Shown piece by piece: positions 1 to 5,158 of a stretch of 5,158 nt of DNA (the first letter of the stretch is position 1; each line of letters starts with the position of its first letter). The position numbers and the translations under genes were made by a program. The notes under the pieces were generated by a model, which had not been told where the DNA came from, searched no databases, and worked only from the letters and a program-made list of their open reading frames with translations. The DNA is from Gammaproteobacteria bacterium TMED92 (GTDB lineage Bacteria; Pseudomonadota; Gammaproteobacteria; Pseudomonadales; Azotimanducaceae): positions 9,559 to 14,716 of the forward strand of contig NHET02000033.1 in assembly GCA_002170355.2 (NCBI GenBank), read 5' to 3'.

Positions 1-19
1 CAAGGTAGCGAAAGTCTCC

Positions 20-35
20 TGGCTCTGTCTAAGCA
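20..35 (+). promoter_or_regulatory. Putative sigma-54 (RpoN) promoter of the P-II gene
   Basis: Seen: the 16 bases at 20-35 (TGGCTCTGTCTAAGCA) carry GG at 21-22 and GC at 33-34, separated by exactly 10 bases, the spacing of the invariant -24/-12 elements. Eight of the twelve non-N positions of the TGGCACG-N4-TTGCA consensus match. The expected transcription start is about position 46, giving a leader of roughly 54 bases. Known: glnK genes of gammaproteobacteria are typically driven by RpoN with NtrC. Inferred: this gene is nitrogen-regulated in the same way. NtrC sites would lie left of the window edge and cannot be seen. A TATAGT at 39-44 could be a sigma-70 -10 element, but no -35 element stands at the right distance. 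Confidence 0.6.
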
Positions 36-78
36 ATGTATAGTAATGGCCGAGGGCCGACTCTTCTGGGGTTAGTAG

Positions 79-438
<360 letters not shown>

Positions 439-488
439 CACCACATTGCAAATGCGCGTTTGCTAGCTGACACCGCGCAATCGAAAAG

Positions 489-515
489 AAAGGTCGCCCC
501 GGGCGGCCTTTTTTT
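489..515 (+). terminator. Rho-independent terminator of the P-II gene
   Basis: Seen: AAAGGTCGCC at 489-498 pairs with GGCGGCCTTT at 502-511, with one T-G wobble (494/506) and a three-base loop (499-501), followed by an uninterrupted T run to 515 and more T after one G. The hairpin is GC-rich at its core and sits 50 bases past the stop codon. This is a textbook intrinsic terminator and makes glnK a single-gene unit on this side. It also implies that thrC needs its own promoter in 516-600. Confidence 0.93.
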
Positions 516-542
516 GTTTTAGCTTTGTTGCGGCTGCACAAA

Positions 543-567
543 TGCAAGACTCTCCCTTACACTTGCA
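543..567. repeat. Small inverted repeat in the thrC leader
   Basis: Seen: TGCAAG at 543-548 and its exact reverse complement CTTGCA at 562-567, with a 13-base spacer. The arm centres are 19 bases apart, close to two helical turns, so both arms face the same side of the DNA. A weak -10-like TACACT (559-564) overlaps the right arm; no convincing -35 stands in front of it. It could be an operator for a dimeric regulator or a weak RNA hairpin. Six-base arms can arise by chance, so support is modest. Confidence 0.35.
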
Positions 568-600
568 CCATCCACTAATTCACAGGCTGATCAGCTCGCC

Positions 601-1962
601 ATGAAATATAAAAGCACGCGCGGTGGCGTTGCCGACCTTAGTTTTACTGACGCCCTGCTCATGGGTTTGGCATCCGATGGTGGGTTGCTGGTGCCAGAAC
701 AAATACCCGATGTCTCGGGCAAGCTCGACGAGTGGCGCAGCTGTAGTTTTGTAGAACTCGCGCAGAACATCATCGGGCTTTTCGTGGATGACATTGAGCC
801 TACTACCCTAAACCGGTTGATCGCTGAGGCCTACGCAACCTTTGATCATCCCGATGTAGTGGGGTGGAAGACATTAGACAAGCTCACAGTGGTTGAGTTG
901 TTCCATGGCCCGACCTTGGCATTCAAAGATGTTGCGCTGCAATTGCTTGGGCGGCTGTTTCAGCACGTATTAGCGCAGCGTAAGCAGCGCTTAAATATTC
1001 TTGGCGCCACCAGTGGCGATACCGGTGGCGCAGCAATCGCGGGCGTCCGCGGACAGCACAATGTTGACATCTTCATCCTCTATCCCGAAGGCCGAATCAG
1101 CCCGTTGCAAGAATTGCAGATGACCACGGTGCTGGATAAAAACGTGCATTGCATTGCGGTTAACGGCACGTTTGACGATTGCCAGCGGCTCATGAAAGAG
1201 ACTTTTGCCGACCTAGAATACAAGCAGAAGTATCAACTAGGCGCTGTCAACTCAGTGAACTGGGCTAGGGTTCTAGCGCAGATTGTTTATTACGGTTTTG
1301 CCAGCTTAAAAACCTCGACTGCGGCAGAGTTTTCGGTGCCGACCGGCAATTTTGGTAACGTCTTCGCCGCTTATCTTGCTTACCGAATGGGTTTCCCGAT
1401 TGCTAACTTGATTGTTGCTACCAACGATAACGATATATTGGCGCGGTTTTTCGCCACTGGCGAATACGCTGTGAGCAGTGTGCATCAAACGCTATCGCCT
1501 GCAATGGACATCCAGGTGGCAAGCAACTTTGAACGCTTCCTTTACTATCACTTTGATGAGGACAGCGTCCGCTTGCAGACCTTCATGACGGAATTCGCCG
1601 AGCACGGCAAAGCCAGTTTAGGCGCTGCTCCGAATACTGCATTGTTCCGGTCGGTCGCGGTAGACCGCGGGCAGACGCTTGCCGCTATGAGCGAGGCGCA
1701 AGATCTCTACGATTACGTACTCGACCCACACACAGCGGTTGGCTATGCCGCGGCTAAACAGCTAGGTAGGGCAGACGCGCCAATTCTGTGTATAGCGACC
1801 GCCCATCCGGCAAAATTTCCAGAAGCAGTGGTAGCGGCGACAGGCACCGTACCAACTCATCCAAGCCTCGATGCTTTGGTCGGTCTAGAACAGCGGAAAA
1901 GTTCTTTGAATGCGGATTTGCGTGCGGTTAAAGAGTTTCTCGCCACCGCAGTTTCAGCTTAA
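601..1962 (+). CDS. thrC: Threonine synthase
   Basis: The enzyme converts O-phospho-L-homoserine to L-threonine, the last step of threonine synthesis, in the cytoplasm and with pyridoxal phosphate. The 453-residue length is normal. Seen: an N-terminal domain starting KYKSTRGG with DGGLLVPE at 26-33; the cofactor lysine Lys109 in PTLAFKD; GATSGDTGGAA at 135-145; the phosphate-binding loop GNFGN at 249-253; and SPAMDIQVASNFERF at 299-313, typical of this subfamily. The protein resembles the Pseudomonas type. The ATG fits the family N-terminus, yet has no clear Shine-Dalgarno: only AGG at 584-586, 14 bases away. In many relatives thrC follows hom; here the terminator at 489-515 isolates it from glnK, so a promoter is expected in 516-600. 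Its stop codon overlaps that of the convergent HAD gene. Confidence 0.97.
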   Translation: MKYKSTRGGVADLSFTDALLMGLASDGGLLVPEQIPDVSGKLDEWRSCSFVELAQNIIGLFVDDIEPTTLNRLIAEAYATFDHPDVVGWKTLDKLTVVELFHGPTLAFKDVALQLLGRLFQHVLAQRKQRLNILGATSGDTGGAAIAGVRGQHNVDIFILYPEGRISPLQELQMTTVLDKNVHCIAVNGTFDDCQRLMKETFADLEYKQKYQLGAVNSVNWARVLAQIVYYGFASLKTSTAAEFSVPTGNFGNVFAAYLAYRMGFPIANLIVATNDNDILARFFATGEYAVSSVHQTLSPAMDIQVASNFERFLYYHFDEDSVRLQTFMTEFAEHGKASLGAAPNTALFRSVAVDRGQTLAAMSEAQDLYDYVLDPHTAVGYAAAKQLGRADAPILCIATAHPAKFPEAVVAATGTVPTHPSLDALVGLEQRKSSLNADLRAVKEFLATAVSA

Positions 1963-2678
1963 TTCTGTAAGCTGTCCTCAATGGCAAGGACGGCTGCGTA
2001 GATTTCGTCGAGGTGATTGACCTCGTGACTGGGCTGCGGATCATTTTCGTTTAACCTAGATTGCTGCAGATTAACCCATATGCTGTGCATACCTACGTTA
2101 CTCGCGCCTTGGACATCGTCGTGCAGGTGATCACCAATATGAATACAACGCTGTGGTGAAGCATTGCTTGGTGTCAGCACTGCATGGAACATACTCGGGT
2201 CTGGTTTACTCGCGCCAACCAGAGCACTGGAAATTGCGCCCTGCAGATAGTGGCTGATGCCCGTTCGAGTCACGTCGGCGTTGCCGTTGGTCAAAGCGTA
2301 AATAGGATAACGCTCGCTCAGAGTTTGTAGCATCTCGAGTGCGCCAGGGAAGAATACGACTCGGTTGCGACCCGCAAAAAACACGTCGAATGCCGCGCGT
2401 GCCAAGTCTCTTGCTTCACTCTCAGCATAATCAGCGCTGCGCATAACATTAAACAGGATTTCGATACGCAGTTGGCTCAGGTCATGGCGTAGTTGCGGAT
2501 GCTGTTCTAGGGTTTGCGCGCGCAGCTCAATCAAGGTAGCTGAAGTGTACACCTGGTGGGCTGGCTCGGCGTGGTTCTTGAGCCAACTCACAAGTTCTCG
2601 CTCCGCAGCTCTTATGGTTTGCTCGACATCCCAGAGCGTGTTGTCCAAGTCCAAAGTAATCAGCTGCAGTTTGCTCAA
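1959..2678 (-). CDS. yigB: HAD-superfamily phosphatase, YigB-like
   Basis: This 239-residue soluble protein carries all four haloacid dehalogenase motifs: motif I DLDNTLWD with nucleophile Asp10 and general acid Asp12; motif II TN at 130-131 in YALTNGNAD; motif III Lys158 in GASKPDP; motif IV GDHLHDD with Asp183, Asp187 and Asp188, the magnesium ligand region. A helical cap fills about residues 17-105. E. coli YigB, at the same place behind xerC, is one of several phosphatases that dephosphorylate 5-amino-6-(5-phosphoribitylamino)uracil in riboflavin synthesis; that role is inferred here from position and similarity. The start is TTG, overlapping the xerC stop as TTGA, with GGAG seven bases upstream. 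No in-frame ATG occurs before residue 79, well past motif I, so the TTG start is well supported. In E. coli uvrD follows; here thrC converges instead. Confidence 0.9.
   Translation of the reverse strand: MSKLQLITLDLDNTLWDVEQTIRAAERELVSWLKNHAEPAHQVYTSATLIELRAQTLEQHPQLRHDLSQLRIEILFNVMRSADYAESEARDLARAAFDVFFAGRNRVVFFPGALEMLQTLSERYPIYALTNGNADVTRTGISHYLQGAISSALVGASKPDPSMFHAVLTPSNASPQRCIHIGDHLHDDVQGASNVGMHSIWVNLQQSRLNENDPQPSHEVNHLDEIYAAVLAIEDSLQN
1970..1995. other. Imperfect hairpin at the convergent gene junction
   Basis: Seen: AGCTGTCCT at 1970-1978 pairs with AGGACGGCT at 1987-1995, nine pairs including one T-G wobble, with an eight-base loop. It lies just past the thrC stop and inside the last codons of the HAD gene. 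As RNA it could form in transcripts of either strand. There is no T run on either side, so it is not a standard intrinsic terminator. It is the only structure I find that could mark the 3' ends of these two converging units. Confidence 0.3.
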
Positions 2679-3571
2679 TCCTTTTCTCCAGAATTATGGG
2701 CTCGCGGGTGAGCGTTGTCGTAGACCTTGGCTAGGTGCTGAAAGTCTAAATGAGTGTAAATTTGGGTCGTGGCAATATCAGCGTGGCCCAACAGCTCTTG
2801 AATAGCACGTAAATCACCTGATGACTCCAACATGTGCGTCGCAAAGCTGTGACGTAGCATATGAGGGTGCAATGAGTTTTCTCCTAACTGGCGCTGCGCC
2901 ACGCGCTTTATTCTGTTTTGTATCGTTCGCGTGCTGAGTGGTTTGCTGCCGCGCCCTGGCAGCAACCAATTCTGTGCAGTCGGGTTCGGGTGCACTTGCA
3001 GCCAAGCGTTGAGTGCCGCTATGCAATGGCGGCCCAAAGGCACCAGCCGCTGTTTGTTACCTTTACCAATGACGCTGACAAATCCTTGAGCCAAATCAAG
3101 GTCGGCAATACGTAAGCCCGCCACCTCACTAAGTCTTAAGCCACTGCCATAAAACAATTCGAGCATTGCGCGATCGCAAACTGCTCGATCGTCTTTTGGC
3201 TCAGCGAAATCCAACAACTGGGCCGCCTGGTCCGTATCCAAAACGCGTGGCAATTTGCGTGCAGCCTTGGGTGCGGAAACCAGTTTAGCCGGATTCACAC
3301 GTGTCAATTTCCGCTGCAACAAAAAGTCGTAAAAGCTGCGTACTGCCGAGAGATTGCGCTGAATGGACTTAGCAGTCAGATGTTGGGCATGCAATTGATT
3401 GATGAATCTTTGGACATCTTGGACGGTTGCAGCAGCGCATGGCGAGTTCAATTTCGTTAAGTAGCGGTGCAGATCGCGTCGGTAGGCCGCTAGCGTATGG
3501 GGTGAATAACGTTTGCTGTGTTCCAGATGGTGCAGAAAGTCACCCAGCAATGGTTGATCGGTAAGCATCAT
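2675..3571 (-). CDS. xerC: Tyrosine recombinase XerC
   Basis: XerC acts with XerD at dif to resolve chromosome dimers, under FtsK control at the septum. The 298-residue length is standard. Seen: an N-terminal SAM-like DNA-binding domain (about 1-95; YSPHTLAAYRRDL at 22-34) and a catalytic domain with Arg146 (SGLRLSE), Lys170 (GKGNKQR), His237 and Arg240 (HPHMLRHSFATH), His263 (LLGHADI) and the nucleophile Tyr272 (TQIYTHLD). The set is complete, so it should be active. Position between the DUF484 gene and the HAD gene, the conserved chromosomal xerC locus, together with this motif set, favours XerC over XerD or a phage integrase. Its first ATG overlaps the DUF484 stop as ATGA; a second ATG follows directly, so the true start could be one codon later. 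No clear Shine-Dalgarno precedes it, consistent with translational coupling. I see no dif-like site in the window. Confidence 0.96.
   Translation of the reverse strand: MMLTDQPLLGDFLHHLEHSKRYSPHTLAAYRRDLHRYLTKLNSPCAAATVQDVQRFINQLHAQHLTAKSIQRNLSAVRSFYDFLLQRKLTRVNPAKLVSAPKAARKLPRVLDTDQAAQLLDFAEPKDDRAVCDRAMLELFYGSGLRLSEVAGLRIADLDLAQGFVSVIGKGNKQRLVPLGRHCIAALNAWLQVHPNPTAQNWLLPGRGSKPLSTRTIQNRIKRVAQRQLGENSLHPHMLRHSFATHMLESSGDLRAIQELLGHADIATTQIYTHLDFQHLAKVYDNAHPRAHNSGEKD
2686..2689 (-). promoter_or_regulatory. Ribosome binding site that supports the TTG start of the HAD gene
   Basis: Read on the minus strand, GGAG at 2689-2686 lies seven bases before TTG at 2678-2676. It is embedded in the last codons of xerC. 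The good spacing supports TTG as the start and suggests coupled translation after xerC. Confidence 0.6.
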
Positions 3572-4281
3572 GCGCTGAGTCTATTCATCACCTTAGCCAA
3601 TATGTCTGCAATGTATTGAACAAACAGGGTATCCATATTCTTAGCAAATCGAGTGGGGCTGCGGCTGCCGATACATAACACGCCACTACCCCGCTGTAAT
3701 TTGAGTTTCAGGATTGCTGCGCTGCCCGTTTCGTCGTGATCGGACATAGGAAATAGCTGATACAGCTCGTCTTCGCGCAACACTGTACAAGCCGAATCGT
3801 TACCATCTTGCAAATGTAAACAGGGCAGTGCCTCGACATGGTGTTGAATGTGATCCAAGGCCAAGGCTAAATCAGCGGCGGCCAAATGGGCGCAGACAAA
3901 ATCTGCCTCGAAGTCTACTAATACATGGGTGGCGAGCACTTCGTTGAGTTCGTGCCAAGAATCAACCTCCAGTAACGCGAGGTTCAAAGAGCGTGTCTTG
4001 GCAAAGATCTCGTCGTTATTGCGCGCGGCTTGCAACAGCTCGTTCATGCGGCGGCGCATGGTCATGTTGCGATCACGTAAAATGGCCACTTGGTGCTCAA
4101 TTAATGAAACCGCGTTGCCTGACTCGTGCGATAAGCTTAACTCAGCAATCGCTGTGGCGTGTCGTTGAAAAAAATCGGGATTAGCACGCAGATAGTCCAG
4201 TATCTGCTGATCGTTCAAGCCCTCTGTGGCGAGACGAATATTCGTATCAGTGGACTTCGAATCGCCTGGTCGAAATGGCAT
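3568..4281 (-). CDS. DUF484 family protein, GAF-like, function unknown
   Basis: This 237-residue protein belongs to the DUF484 family, found between dapF and xerC in many gammaproteobacteria (the yigA position in E. coli). Seen: a short N-terminal helical module with the family signature ILDYLRANPDFFQRH at 27-41; AVSLIEHQVAILRDRN at 57-72 leading into a charged, probably coiled-coil helix to about 98; then a GAF-like domain from about 100 to 235 ending in GVLCIGSRSPTRF and a final helix. No signal peptide or membrane segment is visible. The GAF-like part holds Cys130, Cys154, Cys165 and Cys203 and a cluster His144, His147, His148, His156. Known: no biochemical role is established. Inferred: dimerisation through the coiled coil and small-molecule or redox sensing. 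AGGAG at 4293-4289 lies seven bases before the ATG. Confidence 0.9.
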   Translation of the reverse strand: MPFRPGDSKSTDTNIRLATEGLNDQQILDYLRANPDFFQRHATAIAELSLSHESGNAVSLIEHQVAILRDRNMTMRRRMNELLQAARNNDEIFAKTRSLNLALLEVDSWHELNEVLATHVLVDFEADFVCAHLAAADLALALDHIQHHVEALPCLHLQDGNDSACTVLREDELYQLFPMSDHDETGSAAILKLKLQRGSGVLCIGSRSPTRFAKNMDTLFVQYIADILAKVMNRLSA

Positions 4282-4285
4282 TCAC

Positions 4286-5128
4286 TCACTCCTGCAGATC
4301 CAATGTGCCGGCGTACACTAAGGTAGCCCCCCCAGCCATGGTAATTGGTTGGCTCGGTCCCGACCAATGAATTCGTAATTTACCGCCGGGCAGCGATACT
4401 TTTACTCGAGCATCTACCAGACCCTGACTGTGCATCGCTACTACCGCGGCGGACGCGCCGGTGCCGCAGGCACGGGTCTCGCCGACGCCGCGCTCGTATA
4501 CGCGTAGGCGGATAAAACTTCGATCAACGACCTGGCAAAAGCCGATATTTGCTTGCTCTGGAAATGCCGCGTGGCTGCTCAGTTGCGCGCCTATGGAAGC
4601 AACATCGACCTTGGATACATTATCTACTTGTACGACGCCATGTGGGTTGCCGGTAGAAACAGCGGTGACTGCGACTTCTTGATCGGCAATGCGTAAACAG
4701 TCGATGTTGTCATCGGTGGTTGTAACAAACGGCACGTCCTGAGGTGCGAATGACGGTGCCGGCAAGTCTGTTTCGACCACGATTGGGTCACGATCTGCAA
4801 ACAGACGGGTTTCAATAAGCCCGCCTTTGCTATGCCATATAAGGTTCTTTTTTGTGCTTAAGCCGAGGTGGTATGCGAGTAGCGCCACGCAGCGGGTGCC
4901 GTTACCGCACTGCTCTGACTCGCCGCCGTCTGCGTTGTAGATCAGGTACTGAAAGTCTGTGTTGGGGTCTGTTGGTGGCGCTATTATCAACAGCTGGTCA
5001 AAACCAATACCTTCGTTGCGGTGAGCCCAGCGTCGTATCATGGCGGCGCTGAAAGGGTGCTCTGCGGTGACCGCGTCCAGCACCATAAAATCGTTGCCGA
5101 GACTGTGCATTTTATAAAACTTACGCAT
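4286..5128 (-). CDS. dapF: Diaminopimelate epimerase
   Basis: DapF interconverts LL- and meso-diaminopimelate in the cytoplasm without a cofactor, supplying the peptidoglycan cross-link residue and the precursor of lysine. The 280-residue length is normal. Seen: the N-terminal FYKMHSLGNDFMVLD at 4-18; the first catalytic cysteine Cys74 in EQCGNGTRC; GNPHGVV at 160-166; and the second catalytic cysteine Cys221 in RACGTGASA. These two cysteines are the acid/base pair of the two-fold pseudo-symmetric fold. The C-terminal PGGKLRI and AGGATLVYAG are also typical. The ATG at 5128 fits the family start, though no strong Shine-Dalgarno stands before it, which suggests coupling to an upstream gene. 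The codons for Gly266-Gly267-Ala268 create a run of seven G on the coding strand. It is the first complete gene of the minus-strand cluster in view. Confidence 0.97.
   Translation of the reverse strand: MRKFYKMHSLGNDFMVLDAVTAEHPFSAAMIRRWAHRNEGIGFDQLLIIAPPTDPNTDFQYLIYNADGGESEQCGNGTRCVALLAYHLGLSTKKNLIWHSKGGLIETRLFADRDPIVVETDLPAPSFAPQDVPFVTTTDDNIDCLRIADQEVAVTAVSTGNPHGVVQVDNVSKVDVASIGAQLSSHAAFPEQANIGFCQVVDRSFIRLRVYERGVGETRACGTGASAAVVAMHSQGLVDARVKVSLPGGKLRIHWSGPSQPITMAGGATLVYAGTLDLQE
4289..4293 (-). promoter_or_regulatory. Ribosome binding site of the DUF484 gene inside the end of dapF
   Basis: AGGAG on the minus strand, formed by the final Gln-Glu codons of dapF and ending directly before its TGA, lies seven bases before the ATG at 4281. 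It is the strongest Shine-Dalgarno in the operon and supports that start. Ribosomes finishing dapF would be well placed to re-initiate. Confidence 0.7.
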
Positions 5129-5137
5129 GACGAGTAC

Positions 5138-5158
5138 TTACAGCGTCAATTCAAGCCG
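5138..5158 (-). CDS. Possible 3' end of the gene upstream of dapF (lysA expected)
   Basis: In one minus-strand frame the last bases read Arg-Leu-Glu-Leu-Thr-Leu then TAA (5140-5138), nine bases before the dapF start. In Pseudomonas and relatives lysA, diaminopimelate decarboxylase, stands here. Six residues cannot identify a gene, and the other two frames also close, at 5146 and 5151. It is therefore clear only that any same-strand gene entering from the right must end within the window. Confidence 0.2.
   Translation of the reverse strand, partial: RLELTL

Noticed and set aside
39..44. TATAGT as a sigma-70 -10 element for glnK
   Set aside because: There is no acceptable -35 hexamer 16-18 bases upstream, and the sigma-54 spacing just upstream fits the gene better.
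48..58. GGCC-GAG-GGCC mini hairpin in the glnK leader
   Set aside because: Only four or five pairs with a three-base loop; too small to claim a regulatory structure.
1..75. Open plus-strand frame from the window edge to TAG at 73-75, possibly the end of a gene upstream of glnK
   Set aside because: Twenty-four open codons are expected by chance about one time in three, the reading shows no recognisable motif, and it overlaps the better supported sigma-54 site.
1009..1029. Near-repeat of ACCAGTGGCG / ACCGGTGGCG
   Set aside because: It encodes the conserved threonine synthase motif TSGDTGG, so protein constraint explains it.
2545..3115. Plus-strand open frames opposite the HAD and xerC genes
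   Set aside because: They are antisense to fully motif-supported genes and show no domain-like composition.
3171..3191. Two CGATCG palindromes nine bases apart, also an inverted repeat
   Set aside because: They encode the two Asp-Arg-Ala stretches of XerC (128-130 and 133-135); no sign of a regulatory or recombination site.

Overview
This window looks like ordinary core chromosome of a gammaproteobacterium. The minus strand carries the order dapF, DUF484 gene, xerC, yigB-like HAD gene, which is the conserved cluster known from Pseudomonas and, with the same order, from Escherichia coli. The P-II and threonine synthase proteins also look most like Pseudomonas or marine gammaproteobacterial versions. 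Base composition is close to balanced, which argues against a high-GC Pseudomonas. The genus cannot be fixed from the sequence alone. I see no phage, transposon, CRISPR, toxin, defence or biosynthetic cassette here, and no tRNA or rRNA.

Layout: positions 1-99 are a short leader with a plausible sigma-54 promoter in front of a plus-strand P-II nitrogen regulator gene (glnK/glnB type, 100-438). A strong intrinsic terminator (489-515) closes that unit. An intergenic stretch with a small inverted repeat follows, then a stand-alone threonine synthase gene (thrC, 601-1962, plus strand). thrC meets the minus-strand operon tail to tail: its stop codon and the stop codon of the HAD gene share the palindrome TTAA. 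From there to the right edge all genes are on the minus strand, transcribed in the order dapF (5128-4286), DUF484 (4281-3568), xerC (3571-2675), HAD phosphatase (2678-1959). Their junctions are +4, -4 and -4 bases. Whatever same-strand gene lies upstream of dapF (lysA in many relatives) must end inside the last 30 bases of the window, because all three frames there are closed.

How the genes work together: the left unit senses nitrogen and energy state (P-II protein, probably under NtrC and sigma-54). thrC performs the last step of threonine synthesis. dapF makes meso-diaminopimelate for peptidoglycan and lysine, xerC resolves chromosome dimers, and the HAD protein is probably a small-molecule phosphatase, possibly of the riboflavin pathway. 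The four operon genes share no obvious single pathway; tight spacing suggests translational coupling. DUF484 is the only member with no known function.

The points most worth a second look are the sigma-54 site before glnK, the absence of amtB directly behind glnK, the inverted repeat in the thrC leader, the shared-stop convergent junction, the TTG start of the HAD gene, a His/Cys cluster in the DUF484 protein and a seven-G run near the 3' end of dapF. None of these amounts to a new biological system.
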